64,000 bases of DNA, taken from assembly GCA_002695005.1 (NCBI GenBank), contig NZNT01000006.1, positions 1-64,000 of the forward strand, read 5' to 3'. The notes beneath the pieces were generated by a model. It did no database searches. It saw only the letters and a program-made list of their open reading frames with translations, and had not been told where the DNA came from. The position numbers and the translations under genes are program-made. The DNA comes from Maritimibacter sp. GTDB lineage: Bacteria > Pseudomonadota > Alphaproteobacteria > Rhodobacterales > Rhodobacteraceae. Position 1 is the stretch's first letter; each line of letters begins with the position of its first letter. This document shows, in pieces, positions 19,417 through 28,007 of the stretch.

Positions 19417-19899
19417 ATGACGACGATGAGCGAAACCGCCCCTCCGAAGTCCGAGGGCTGGTTCAACAAGACCGAGGCCTGGCTCGACGAACGGGGCAAG
19501 GGCGCGTGGCTCGCGCTCATGTTCCTCGGGTTCGTCTTCTTCTGGCCCGTCGGTCTCGCCCTTCTGGTGTACATGATCTGGAGCAAACGCATGTTCTCGA
19601 AATCCTGCAAAAGCGGCTCGCAAAGCTGGAAGCATGGCCGCCATGAACACATGGCCCGCCGCCACGGCTTCCGCCCGACCGGCAACTCGGCCTTCGACTC
19701 CTACAAGGCGGAAACCCTGCAACGCCTCATGGATGAGCAGGAGCAGTTCGAGGCCTTCCTCGAGCGCCTGCGCCAGGCCAAGGACAAGTCGGAGTTCGAC
19801 GACTTCATGAACGAACGGGCCGAGGCCGCGCGCACCCCTGCCGTCGATGATGGCAGCGACGAAGACGGCGACGCCGTCGTCGCCCGCGAACCCAAGTAA
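19417..19899 (+). CDS. DUF2852 domain membrane protein
   Basis: The 160-residue protein has a short N-terminal tail, an amphipathic segment WFNKTEAWLDERGKGAW, one or two transmembrane stretches (about 30-52, LALMFLGFVFFWPVGLALLVYMIW), and a cytoplasmic helical tail with RRHGFRPTGNSAFDSYKAETLQRLMDEQEQF followed by an acidic end. This matches DUF2852, a family of unknown function in alphaproteobacteria. GAAAGGAAAC precedes ATG 19417. Two matching palindromes in front of the gene suggest tight regulation. The RDD-protein gene follows after 54 bases. Confidence 0.85.
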   Translation: MTTMSETAPPKSEGWFNKTEAWLDERGKGAWLALMFLGFVFFWPVGLALLVYMIWSKRMFSKSCKSGSQSWKHGRHEHMARRHGFRPTGNSAFDSYKAETLQRLMDEQEQFEAFLERLRQAKDKSEFDDFMNERAEAARTPAVDDGSDEDGDAVVAREPK

Positions 19900-19953
19900 T
19901 TCCGCGCGGCCCCGCTTGTCGGGGCCGCCCGCCCATTCCATATGAGGACGACG

Positions 19954-20406
19954 ATGACCTACGCGAGCTACACCGGACTGCCCGATCCCGACTACCAGTC
20001 GGAGTTCTATGCCGACGTTCCCGCCAAGCGGGCGCTGGCCTGGGTGTTCGATACGCTGATCGTGGTCGCCATCGTCGCACTCGCCATCATCCTTACAGTC
20101 GGTATCGGTTTTTTCTTCGCCGGTTTCCTGTGGCTCGTGATCGGCTTCGTCTACCGCGTGGTGACGCTGGCCAACGGCTCCGCCACTCTGGGGATGCGCA
20201 TGATGTCGATCGAGATCCGGCGCGGCGACGGCCAGCGGCTCGACCTTGGCACCGCCGTCCTGCACACGCTGGGCTACTCGCTCTCGATGTCTTTCGTCCT
20301 GCCGCAGATCGCCTCGATCATCCTGATGATGACCGGCGACCGGGGTCAGGGCCTCACGGACCTCGTCCTGGGCACCGCCGCGATCAACCGCGCCGCGCGC
20401 ATGTGA
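19954..20406 (+). CDS. RDD-family membrane protein
   Basis: The 150-residue protein has the RDD domain: an N-terminal segment KRALAWVFDTLIVVAIV with the conserved Arg and Asp, a hydrophobic hairpin, and a middle GSATLGMRMMSIEIRRGDGQRLDL. RDD proteins are small integral membrane proteins of mostly unknown transport function. The start at ATG 19954 has TGAGGA 8 nt upstream; an ATG 4 codons earlier at 19942 is an alternative. It probably shares a transcript with the DUF2852 gene. Confidence 0.87.
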   Translation: MTYASYTGLPDPDYQSEFYADVPAKRALAWVFDTLIVVAIVALAIILTVGIGFFFAGFLWLVIGFVYRVVTLANGSATLGMRMMSIEIRRGDGQRLDLGTAVLHTLGYSLSMSFVLPQIASIILMMTGDRGQGLTDLVLGTAAINRAARM

Positions 20407-20514
20407 GCGAAATCCCCCGCCATTTACTTCAATGGGCCGGGGGGCTTGGCGGGTTAAGGTTTCGTTGATAGGTTTTGCGAAACTGGGTCAGAAACCGAAG
20501 ATTTCCTATTGTCC

Positions 20515-21351
20515 ATGCGGCACACACTTCCCCTTGCTCCGCAGTTTTATGTGACTGCGCCCCAACCCTGCCCGTATCTCGAGGGTCGGTTGGAGAGGAA
20601 GTTGTTCACCGCGCTCCAGGGTGAGCAGGCCGAGGATCTCAACGACGCGCTGTCCAAACAGGGCTTCCGCCGGTCGCAGAATGTGCTCTACCGGCCGTCC
20701 TGTTCCGACTGTAACGCCTGCCTCTCGGCCCGGATTCGCGTGGCGGACTTCGCGCCTTCGAAAAGCCAGCGGCGCACCACCAAGAAGAACGACCACCTCG
20801 CCCGCCGCACGCGCGCGCCCTGGGCAACGGAAGAGCAGTACGATCTGTTCCGCAAGTACCTGGACGAACGCCACGCCGATGGCGGCATGGCGGACATGGA
20901 CGTGTTCGAATTCGCCGCGATGATCGAAGAGACCCCGATCAAGAGCCGCGTGATCGAATATTCCGTGCGCTCCGCCGACCGTCGCACCCGCGAACTGGCC
21001 GCGGTGTGCCTGACCGATGTGCTCGATGACGGGCTGTCGATGGTCTACAGCTTCTACGACCCCGCGCGGCGCGCCGATAGTCTCGGCACCTATGTCATCT
21101 TGGACCACATCAAGCTCGCTCAGGAAGCCGGGCTTCCTTACGTCTATCTCGGCTACTGGGTGCCCGGCTCGTCGAAGATGGAATACAAGGCCAAGTTCTC
21201 GGCGCTCGAAGTCTATGTCGGCGGACAGTGGACGGCGCTCGACGATCCGGAGAAGTTCGACAACCGGACGCACCCGCTGTCGAACGATCCGATCGCGGAA
21301 CAGGTCGCGCAGATCTCTCTCCCCGGCGCCCAACCCGTCAAGAAGGGCTGA
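20515..21351 (+). CDS. bpt: Aspartate/glutamate leucyl-tRNA-protein transferase
   Basis: Transfers leucine from Leu-tRNA to proteins with N-terminal Asp or Glu, marking them for ClpAP through the N-degron pathway. The 278-residue protein is related to eukaryotic arginyltransferase: the N-terminal part has the [14 protein letters not shown] and [15 protein letters not shown] cysteine clusters, and the C-terminal GNAT-like half has [30 protein letters not shown]. Homologues begin MRHTLP, so ATG 20515 is preferred over the in-frame TTG at 20509. No neighbouring gene is related. Confidence 0.93.
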   Translation: MRHTLPLAPQFYVTAPQPCPYLEGRLERKLFTALQGEQAEDLNDALSKQGFRRSQNVLYRPSCSDCNACLSARIRVADFAPSKSQRRTTKKNDHLARRTRAPWATEEQYDLFRKYLDERHADGGMADMDVFEFAAMIEETPIKSRVIEYSVRSADRRTRELAAVCLTDVLDDGLSMVYSFYDPARRADSLGTYVILDHIKLAQEAGLPYVYLGYWVPGSSKMEYKAKFSALEVYVGGQWTALDDPEKFDNRTHPLSNDPIAEQVAQISLPGAQPVKKG

Positions 21352-21440
21352 GGCCCGGTACGGGAATTTTCTGCCGTCGATCTTTTTCCTATGCAGGTTC
21401 CGGCGTTGCCCTATGCTGTGTGAAAAGGGGTTCCCAGAAA

Positions 21441-22367
21441 ATGGCATACGGCGCGGGCCTTTCGGCTATCGGCAACACCCCATTGGTGCGGCTGGAAAAA
21501 CTTGTGCCGGATGGCGCCGCCGAAGTTTGGGTAAAGCTCGAGGGCGCCAATCCAACCGGCTCATACAAGGACCGTATGGCCATATCCGTCCTTGGCGCGG
21601 CGCTTGAACAGGGGCGCGTCAAGGCGGGCGACACGGTCGTCGAATTCACGGGCGGCAGCACCGGCAGCGCCCTCGCCTTCGTTTCGGCCGTCCTCGGGTT
21701 GAAGTTCACTGCGATCTTCTCCGATGCATTCTCCTACACCAAGCAGCAGGCGATGGAGGCCTTCGGTGCTGAAGTGCTCGTCGAAAAATGTGTAGACGGA
21801 GCCATCACGCACGAACTGGCCGAGCGAATGAAAGCCCGGGCACATTCACTGGCGGCGCAGCCAGGGTATTACTACGCCGATCAATTCGGCTCCCCGGATG
21901 TGCGCGCCGGCTATCAGCCCTTGGGCCGCGAGATCGCGGAAGCGTTGGATGGCGGCATCGACGTTTTCTGTGCGAGCGTCGGAACGGGAGCGACCCTTAT
22001 GGGCACTCTGGACGGACTTCGCGCGGCCGGTGGATCGCCCAAGGTCGTTGCCCTTGAACCAACCGAGTCTGCATTACTCTCCACCGGGGTCGCCGGCGCG
22101 CACAACGTCGAAGGAATCGCGGTGTTTCCGGCCCCGCCATTCCTTGACCGCGACGTGCTGAGCGACATCAGAACCGTCGATCAAGACAAGGCCTTCGAGA
22201 TGTGCCGCAGGCTCGCACGTATCGAAGGCATCTTTGGCGGCGGCTCGACCGGCCTGAATGTCTGCGCGGCCATCGACCTCGCCGTCGAACTGGGACCGGG
22301 CAAACGGGTCGTCACAATCTCCTGCGACCACGGCTCCAAGTATCTTGGTGGCCGGATCTACAGCTAA
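21441..22367 (+). CDS. PLP-dependent cysteine synthase-family protein
   Basis: A 308-residue fold-type II PLP enzyme. The N-terminal part AIGNTPLVRLEKL is followed by NPTGSYKDRMA with the PLP lysine, then EFTGGSTGSALAF (the substrate loop, usually TSGNTG in cysteine synthase) and GTGATLMGT, the phosphate-binding loop. The altered substrate loop (GGSTGS) means the substrate may not be O-acetylserine. It could be a cystathionine beta-synthase-like or other beta-replacement enzyme. ATG 21441 is chosen because the conserved domain starts there; an AAGGGG sequence lies about 11 nt upstream. Confidence 0.88.
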   Translation: MAYGAGLSAIGNTPLVRLEKLVPDGAAEVWVKLEGANPTGSYKDRMAISVLGAALEQGRVKAGDTVVEFTGGSTGSALAFVSAVLGLKFTAIFSDAFSYTKQQAMEAFGAEVLVEKCVDGAITHELAERMKARAHSLAAQPGYYYADQFGSPDVRAGYQPLGREIAEALDGGIDVFCASVGTGATLMGTLDGLRAAGGSPKVVALEPTESALLSTGVAGAHNVEGIAVFPAPPFLDRDVLSDIRTVDQDKAFEMCRRLARIEGIFGGGSTGLNVCAAIDLAVELGPGKRVVTISCDHGSKYLGGRIYS

Positions 22368-22545
22368 GGTTCCCCGGGGTCCCCCATTCTCCCTCCGTGT
22401 TCATGGAGCATCATTCCGCCGTTCGACGTGGCCCGGCGCGCCTGAGTCGTCTCCAAGATTTCGCAATCACGGTCCAAAACGCCAGAATTGGTAAGATAAT
22501 GTCGTGAAATCTTCCGCCTGAGACACTTTATTCGGCCATTTGGCG

Positions 22546-22574
22546 TTGACGCCCCGTAGGCACGCCAATAATGT
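22546..22574 (+). promoter_or_regulatory. Probable housekeeping promoter of the ilvBN operon
   Basis: TTGACG (22546-22551) and TAATGT (22569-22574) are separated by 17 bases, close to the sigma-70 consensus. The predicted start of transcription, about 22581, lies just before the ribosome site of the leader peptide. Confidence 0.6.
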
Positions 22575-22600
22575 CCCCGCACCACAAAGGAGACGCGGTC

Positions 22601-22648
22601 GTGGAAAGCCTTGTAGTCATCGTAGGACATCGGCGCATGGGACGGTAA
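22601..22648 (+). CDS. ilvBN leader peptide (attenuation)
   Basis: The sequence AAAGGAG (22586-22592) is followed 8 nt later by GTG and a 15-codon frame encoding MESLVVIVGHRRMGR with TAA at 22646. Five of the codons in a row are branched-chain (Leu, Val, Val, Ile, Val), the hallmark of leader peptides that sense charged tRNA levels. It precedes a terminator and an alternative hairpin, and acetolactate synthase follows. Not in any frame with other genes; its short size means only the context supports it. Confidence 0.8.
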   Translation: MESLVVIVGHRRMGR

Positions 22649-22676
22649 CCGCCCCCATAAAGGTTCCCCATGCGCC
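22632..22676 (+). promoter_or_regulatory. Antiterminator stem of the ilvBN attenuator
   Basis: GGCGCATGGG (22632-22641) is a perfect 10-nt complement of CCCATGCGCC (22667-22676), and AACC (22647-22650) pairs with GGTT (22662-22665) inside. The 3' arm covers the first bases of the terminator stem, so the two structures exclude each other. The 5' arm lies in codons 11-14 of the leader, so a ribosome that stalls earlier at the Val/Ile codons would leave it free. Confidence 0.7.
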
Positions 22677-22700
22677 CCCGAAACTCTCGGGGGCTTTTTT
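22674..22700 (+). terminator. Attenuator terminator upstream of ilvB
   Basis: GCCCCCGA (22674-22681) and TCGGGGGC (22687-22694) form an 8-bp stem with a 5-nt loop, followed by six T (22695-22700). This is a strong intrinsic terminator placed 40 bases before the ilvB start codon, so transcription reaches ilvB only when it is bypassed. Confidence 0.85.
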
Positions 22701-22740
22701 ATGACCAGAACAAGGGGCCAAGGCCCAGACGGAGAGAGAC

Positions 22741-24495
22741 ATGGAACGTCAGATGACCGGCGCAAAAATGGTGGTTCAGGCCCTGAAGGATCAGGGTGTG
22801 GACACGGTATTCGGATATCCCGGCGGCGCCGTCCTCCCGATCTATGACGAGGTCTTTCAGCAGAACGACATTCAGCACGTCCTCGTGCGCCACGAACAGG
22901 GCGCGGTCCATGCCGCCGAGGGTTACGCGCGCTCCACGGGCAAGCCGGGTGTCGTGCTCGTCACCTCCGGCCCCGGTGCCACCAACGCGGTCACCGGGTT
23001 GACCGATGCGCTACTCGACTCCATCCCGATCGTCGTGCTCACGGGCCAGGTTCCCACGTTCCTCATCGGCACCGACGGGTTTCAGGAGGCCGATACGGTC
23101 GGCATCACCCGCCCCTGCACCAAGCACAACTGGCTGGTGAAGGATCCGAACCAGCTCGCCGACACGATCCATCAGGCGTTCCACGTCTCGACCACGGGCC
23201 GCCCCGGCCCGACGCTGATCGACATCCCCAAGGACGTCCAATTCGCCACCGGAACCTATGTCTCGCCGCAAAAGGCGCGCGTGTCCCATTACCAGCCCCG
23301 GATGAAGGGTGACACGGACGCGATCACGCAACTGGCCGAGATGATGGAAGAGGCCGAGCGCCCGGTGTTCTACACCGGCGGCGGCGTCATCAACTCCGGC
23401 CCGGGGGCCAGCCAGCTCCTTCGCGAACTGGTGGAGGCCACGAACTTCCCGATCACCTCGACGCTCATGGGTCTCGGTGCCTACCCGGCGTCTGGCAAGA
23501 ACTGGCTCGGGATGCTCGGGATGCACGGGCTTTATGAAGCAAATATGGCGATGCACGACTGCGACCTGATGATCTGCGTCGGCGCGCGCTTCGACGACCG
23601 GATCACCGGGCGTGTCGATGCCTTCTCGCCCGGGTCGCACAAGGTGCAGATCGACATCGACCCGTCCTCGATCAACAAGGTCATCCATGTCGACCTGCCG
23701 ATCGTGGGCGACGTGGGCCATGTGCTCGAAGACCTGCTGCGCATCTGGAAGTCCAAGGGGCGCAAGACCAACACCGACGCACTCGCCAACTGGTGGAAGC
23801 AGATCGACGCATGGCGCGAGGTGAACTGCCTGTCGTTCAAGAACTCGACCAAGACGATCAAGCCGCAGCACGCCGTTCAGCGGCTCGAGGCTCTGACCCG
23901 TGGCATGGACCGCTACATCACCACCGAGGTCGGGCAGCACCAGATGTGGGCCGCTCAGTTCCTCGGGTTCGATGAGCCGGGGCGTTGGATGACCTCGGGC
24001 GGCCTCGGGACGATGGGCTACGGCCTCCCCGCTTCGGTCGGCGTCCAGATGGCGCACAAGGAAAGTCTCGTCATCAACGTGGCTGGCGAAGCCTCTTGGC
24101 TGATGAACATGCAGGAGATGGGAACGGCTGTGCAGTATCGCCTCCCGGTCAAGCAATTCATCCTGAACAACGAACGCCTCGGCATGGTGCGCCAGTGGCA
24201 GGAGCTTCTGCACGGCGAACGCTACTCGCAGTCCTGGTCCGAGGCCCTGCCCGACTTCGCAAAGCTGGCCGAGGCCTTCGGCTGCAAAGGCCGCGTGGTC
24301 AAAGACCCCGCCGACCTCGACGACGCGATCCGCGAGATGATCGAATACGACGGGCCCTTCATTCTCGACGTGCTGGTCGAGAAACACGAGAACTGCTTCC
24401 CGATGATCCCATCGGGCGAAGCGCACAACAAGATGCTGCTGGGCGAGGCATCCACTGCCGATGCCATCGGCGAAGCCGGCGCGGCGCTGGTCTAA
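22741..24495 (+). CDS. ilvB: Acetolactate synthase, large (catalytic) subunit
   Basis: Thiamine diphosphate enzyme that condenses pyruvate with pyruvate or 2-ketobutyrate, the first common step of valine, leucine and isoleucine synthesis. The 584-residue protein has the catalytic Glu in VRHEQGAVHAAEGYAR (Glu52), the FAD/central domain with GVINSG and GARFDDRITG, and a C-terminal ThDP domain. Its ThDP motif reads GEASWLMN (near 448) with NN about 25 residues later instead of GDG, a variant known in alphaproteobacterial enzymes. GGAGAGAGAC precedes ATG. It is followed after 12 bases by ilvN and controlled by the upstream attenuator. The symbol ilvI is used for the same gene in some genomes. Confidence 0.97.
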   Translation: MERQMTGAKMVVQALKDQGVDTVFGYPGGAVLPIYDEVFQQNDIQHVLVRHEQGAVHAAEGYARSTGKPGVVLVTSGPGATNAVTGLTDALLDSIPIVVLTGQVPTFLIGTDGFQEADTVGITRPCTKHNWLVKDPNQLADTIHQAFHVSTTGRPGPTLIDIPKDVQFATGTYVSPQKARVSHYQPRMKGDTDAITQLAEMMEEAERPVFYTGGGVINSGPGASQLLRELVEATNFPITSTLMGLGAYPASGKNWLGMLGMHGLYEANMAMHDCDLMICVGARFDDRITGRVDAFSPGSHKVQIDIDPSSINKVIHVDLPIVGDVGHVLEDLLRIWKSKGRKTNTDALANWWKQIDAWREVNCLSFKNSTKTIKPQHAVQRLEALTRGMDRYITTEVGQHQMWAAQFLGFDEPGRWMTSGGLGTMGYGLPASVGVQMAHKESLVINVAGEASWLMNMQEMGTAVQYRLPVKQFILNNERLGMVRQWQELLHGERYSQSWSEALPDFAKLAEAFGCKGRVVKDPADLDDAIREMIEYDGPFILDVLVEKHENCFPMIPSGEAHNKMLLGEASTADAIGEAGAALV

Positions 24496-24507
24496 GGAGG
24501 ACGGGAC

Positions 24508-25071
24508 ATGAACGCTCTGAAAATCAAGAAAGGCTCGTCCCGCAAGTCGGCCTACGAGCTGCGCGATCCGAACTCGGACGTCGTGGAGACACATACGCTC
24601 GCCGTGATCGTGGACAACGAACCCGGCGTGCTCGCCCGCGTGATCGGGCTGTTTTCCGGCCGCGGCTACAACATCGACTCGCTCACCGTGGCTGAGGTCG
24701 ACCACACCGGCCACCAGTCGCGCATCACCATCGTGACCGGCGGCACCCCCGCCGTGATCGAACAGATCAAGGCGCAGCTTGGGCGGATCGTGCCGGTCCA
24801 CGAAGTCCACGACCTTACGGTTGAAGGTGCGGCGGTCGAGCGGGAACTGGCCCTGTTCAAAGTCGCAGGCACCGGCGACAAGCGGGTCGAGGCGCTTCGT
24901 CTGGCAGACATCTTCCGCGCCAATGCCGTGGATTCGACGCTGGAAAGCTTCGTTTTCGAAGTGACCGGCGCGCCGGCAAAGATCGACGCCTTCGCCGACC
25001 TCATGCGCCCGCTCGGGTTGGTCGAAATGGCCCGCACCGGCGTGGCCGCGCTGTCACGCGGCGGCGAGTGA
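24508..25071 (+). CDS. ilvN: Acetolactate synthase, small (regulatory) subunit
   Basis: The 187-residue subunit activates the large subunit and gives valine feedback inhibition. Its ACT domain begins HTLAVIVDNEPGVLARVIGLFSGRGYNIDSLTVAEVDH, with the Gly/Asn valine-contact region, and is followed by the C-terminal ACT-like domain (LALFKVAG, VDSTLESFVFEVTG). AAGGAGGACGGGAC precedes the ATG. It is the second gene of the operon and ends just before a strong terminator. The symbol ilvH is equally used. Confidence 0.96.
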   Translation: MNALKIKKGSSRKSAYELRDPNSDVVETHTLAVIVDNEPGVLARVIGLFSGRGYNIDSLTVAEVDHTGHQSRITIVTGGTPAVIEQIKAQLGRIVPVHEVHDLTVEGAAVERELALFKVAGTGDKRVEALRLADIFRANAVDSTLESFVFEVTGAPAKIDAFADLMRPLGLVEMARTGVAALSRGGE

Positions 25072-25093
25072 CAGCAACCATCACGGCATGAAA

Positions 25094-25125
25094 AAAGGCG
25101 GGCTTTGCGGCCCGCCTTTCTTTTT
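25094..25125. terminator. Bidirectional intrinsic terminator between ilvN and rne
   Basis: AAAGGCGGGC (25094-25103) and GCCCGCCTTT (25110-25119) form a perfect 10-bp stem with a 6-nt loop. A T-rich tract (CTTTTT, 25120-25125) follows on the plus strand, and an A-run precedes it, so it can end transcription of both the ilvBN operon and the convergent rne gene. Confidence 0.9.
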
Positions 25126-25142
25126 GTCCGGTTGGTCGGGGG

Positions 25143-28007
25143 TCAGCCCCGGTTCCACCAGCCCCGCCGTTTCGATGCGGGTTTCTTCTCGGGCTTCGGC
25201 GCCTCGGCCTCACTCGCACCGACGCTCGCCATTTCCTTCTCTGCCTCTTGGGCAGGCTCAGGCTGAACCTCAGGCTCCGGGTCGGCGGGTGCTTGTGTCA
25301 CCTCGGGTTCGGGCGTCGGCTCCGGCGCGGGATCTGCCGACTCGGCATCCGCCTTGGCGGCCTCGGCTTCAGCTTCCGCTGCCTTCTGAGCGGCGGTCTT
25401 GCGCGGCGCACGCTTGCGCTTGGGCTTCTCTTCCGCGACCGGTTCGGAGGCAACCTCGTCAGAGCCTGCTTCAGCCTCAGCGGCCGCAGCCTCGGCCTCT
25501 GCCGCCTTCTGAGCCGCCGTCTTACGCGGTGCACGCTTGCGCTTGGGCTTTTCTTCGGCCTCGGAGGGGGCATCTGCCGCCGCCTCTCCCTCGGCCGCCG
25601 CAGCCTCGGCCTCAGCCGCTTTTTGTGCCGCCGTCTTGCGGGGGGCACGCTTGCGCTTGGGCTTCTCCTCGGCTTCGGCCGGTTGCTCGCCTTCCGCTTC
25701 TGCGGGAGCCGCGGTCACCGCATCCGCCTCGGCAGGCGCGTCAGATTGCGTATCCCCGGACTGATCGTCATCGGACCCGTTGTCGTCCTGACCATCCTCA
25801 CCAGACCGGCTCTTGTTGCGACCACGCCCGCCACGACGGCGACGACGACGGCGCTTCTTCTTGGGCTGGTCATCGTCCTCGGAGGTCTCGGTGCGCTGCT
25901 CCTGGCTCTCTTCGGCCTCGGCCTCGGCCTCGTCCGTTTCGTCCTCGACGTCCACCTCGTCCTCCTCAAGGTCCTCCATGAGCGAGGCATTGACGGATAC
26001 AACCGGGGTCGTGACCTCGGCCACAACGCGGGTCGCGGTCTTGAACTTCTCGATCTCGTAATCGGGCGAAATCAGGAACGGATCGGCTTCAAGCCGGATC
26101 GCCATGCCATAACGCGCCTCGATCTGCGCGATATGCTCGCGCTTGGTGTTCATCAGGAAGTTGATGATACCCACCGGCGCCTTGAGGCAGACCTCCTTGG
26201 AGCGGCCGCGCGTCCCTTCTTCCTCAAGCTGACGCAGGATGGTCAGCGCGAGGTTGTCGTCAGAGCGGATCAGGCCCGTGCCGTGACAATGCGGGCACGG
26301 CTGCGTCGTCGCCTCGATCATGCCGGGGCGCAGGCGCTGGCGGCTCATTTCGAGCAGCCCGAAGCCGGAAATGCGGCCCACCTGAATGCGCGCACGGTCG
26401 GTTTTCAGCTTGTCTTTCAGCTTCTTCTCGACCGCGTTGTTGTTCTTGCGCTCTTCCATGTCGATGAAATCGATCACGATCAGACCCGCAAGGTCACGAA
26501 GGCGCAACTGGCGCGCTACTTCTTCTGCGGCCTCGAGGTTGGTCTTGAGCGCCGTTTCCTCGATCGAGCCCTCTTTCGTGGCTCGGCCCGAGTTCACGTC
26601 GATCGCCACGAGCGCCTCGGTCACGCCGATCACGATGTACCCGCCGGAGCGGAGTTGCACCGTCGGGTTGAACATCGACGACAGATAGCTCTCGACCTGG
26701 TAGCGGGCGAGCAGCGGCAGCGAGTCGTGGTAGTTCTTCACGTTCTTGGCGTGGGACGGCATGATCATCTTCATGAAGTCCTTGGCGATGCGATACCCGC
26801 CTTCGCCTTCAACCAGAACCTCGTCGATGTCCTTGTTGTAAAGGTCGCGGATCGACCGCTTGATGAGGTCACCTTCCTCATAGATCTTGGCCGGCGCCGT
26901 CGACTGCAGCGTCAGCTCGCGGATCTGTTCCCACATGCGTTGCAGGTATTCATAATCGCGCTTGATCTCGGACTTGGTGCGCTTGGCGCCTGCGGTCCGA
27001 ACGATCAGACCGGCACCCTTTGGTACTTCAAGTTCGCCCGCGATCTCCTTGAGTTTCTTGCGATCCACCGCGTTCGTGATCTTGCGGGAAATCCCGCCGC
27101 CCCGTGCGGTGTTCGGCATCAGCACACAGTAACGGCCCGCGAGGCTGAGATAGGTGGTCAGCGCCGCACCCTTGTTGCCGCGCTCCTCCTTCACGACCTG
27201 CACGAGCAGGATCTGGCGAACCTTGACGACTTCCTGGATCTTATACTTACGCGGCCGCGGCTTGCGCGGCGGTCGGATGTCCTCGTGATCGTCATCATCG
27301 GCCACGGATTCGATGGTGTCGTCCCGCTCGGAGGCATCGACGCGCGCATTGTCGTCGTCATCTTCATCCGAGTTCGATTTGGACCGCCCGCGCGAGCGGG
27401 AGGAACGCGACCGGGACCGGCGCGACCGCGACGGCTTGGCGTCGGTATCGCCATCGTCATCCGAGTCGACTTCAGACTCGCCGGTGTCCGAAGCCATCTC
27501 ATCGGGCTCCTCCACTGGCGTATCGCCGACCCGCTCCATCGGCGAGCTCGCCTCGTCGTCCTGCGGCGCGTCAAGGTCGATCACATCCATCCCGGCGGGA
27601 TCGACGTCACGGGTCGCGACCTCATCCTCCGACGCCGTGTCTTCAGCCTTCGTCGAGCGACGGCGCGAGCGGGACCGGCTGCTGCCGCCCTCCTCGTCCT
27701 TGGCGGCCATCGCCTCGGCATAGGCGCGCTCTTCTTCGAGAAGCGCCTCACGGTCCGCGACCGGGATCTGGTAGTAGTCCGGGTGAATTTCCGAGAAGGC
27801 GAGGAAGCCGTGCCGGTTCCCGCCATAGTCGACAAAGGCCGCCTGAAGCGACGGCTCTACGCGTGTGACCTTGGCGAGGTAGATATTTCCGGCGAGTTGG
27901 CGTTTGTTCTCCGACTCGAAGTCAAATTCTTCGACCTTGTTGCCGTCCACCACGACGACGCGGGTTTCCTCCGCGTGCGTGGCGTCGATTAGCATTTTCT
28001 TGGGCAT
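25143..28007 (-). CDS. rne: Ribonuclease E (Rne/Rng family)
   Basis: The core mRNA-decay and rRNA/tRNA-processing endoribonuclease and degradosome scaffold. The 954-residue protein has an S1 domain (about 36-290) with a 160-residue acidic and Ser-Arg-rich insertion (92-250), the 5' sensor, the DNase I-like catalytic domain with Asp470 (VAIDVNSGR) and Asp513 (VIDFIDM), the Zn-link CPHC (571-574), and the small domain. The C-terminal tail (670-954) is unstructured, has an Arg-rich RNA-binding patch KKKRRRRRRRGGRGR, three near-identical repeats (781-802, 819-840, 860-881) and the conserved alphaproteobacterial end RRGWWNRG. Its long 5' leader suggests autoregulation. Starts at MPKKMLIDAT. Confidence 0.97.
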   Translation of the reverse strand: MPKKMLIDATHAEETRVVVVDGNKVEEFDFESENKRQLAGNIYLAKVTRVEPSLQAAFVDYGGNRHGFLAFSEIHPDYYQIPVADREALLEEERAYAEAMAAKDEEGGSSRSRSRRRSTKAEDTASEDEVATRDVDPAGMDVIDLDAPQDDEASSPMERVGDTPVEEPDEMASDTGESEVDSDDDGDTDAKPSRSRRSRSRSSRSRGRSKSNSDEDDDDNARVDASERDDTIESVADDDDHEDIRPPRKPRPRKYKIQEVVKVRQILLVQVVKEERGNKGAALTTYLSLAGRYCVLMPNTARGGGISRKITNAVDRKKLKEIAGELEVPKGAGLIVRTAGAKRTKSEIKRDYEYLQRMWEQIRELTLQSTAPAKIYEEGDLIKRSIRDLYNKDIDEVLVEGEGGYRIAKDFMKMIMPSHAKNVKNYHDSLPLLARYQVESYLSSMFNPTVQLRSGGYIVIGVTEALVAIDVNSGRATKEGSIEETALKTNLEAAEEVARQLRLRDLAGLIVIDFIDMEERKNNNAVEKKLKDKLKTDRARIQVGRISGFGLLEMSRQRLRPGMIEATTQPCPHCHGTGLIRSDDNLALTILRQLEEEGTRGRSKEVCLKAPVGIINFLMNTKREHIAQIEARYGMAIRLEADPFLISPDYEIEKFKTATRVVAEVTTPVVSVNASLMEDLEEDEVDVEDETDEAEAEAEESQEQRTETSEDDDQPKKKRRRRRRRGGRGRNKSRSGEDGQDDNGSDDDQSGDTQSDAPAEADAVTAAPAEAEGEQPAEAEEKPKRKRAPRKTAAQKAAEAEAAAAEGEAAADAPSEAEEKPKRKRAPRKTAAQKAAEAEAAAAEAEAGSDEVASEPVAEEKPKRKRAPRKTAAQKAAEAEAEAAKADAESADPAPEPTPEPEVTQAPADPEPEVQPEPAQEAEKEMASVGASEAEAPKPEKKPASKRRGWWNRG

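Noticed and set aside
20407-20442. Terminator after the RDD-protein gene
   Set aside because: CCCCCG and CGGGGG can pair, but the loop is long and no T-run follows.
25248-27992. 914-codon plus-strand frame opposite rne
   Set aside because: Antisense of the RNase E gene; composition is artefactual and no domain is visible.
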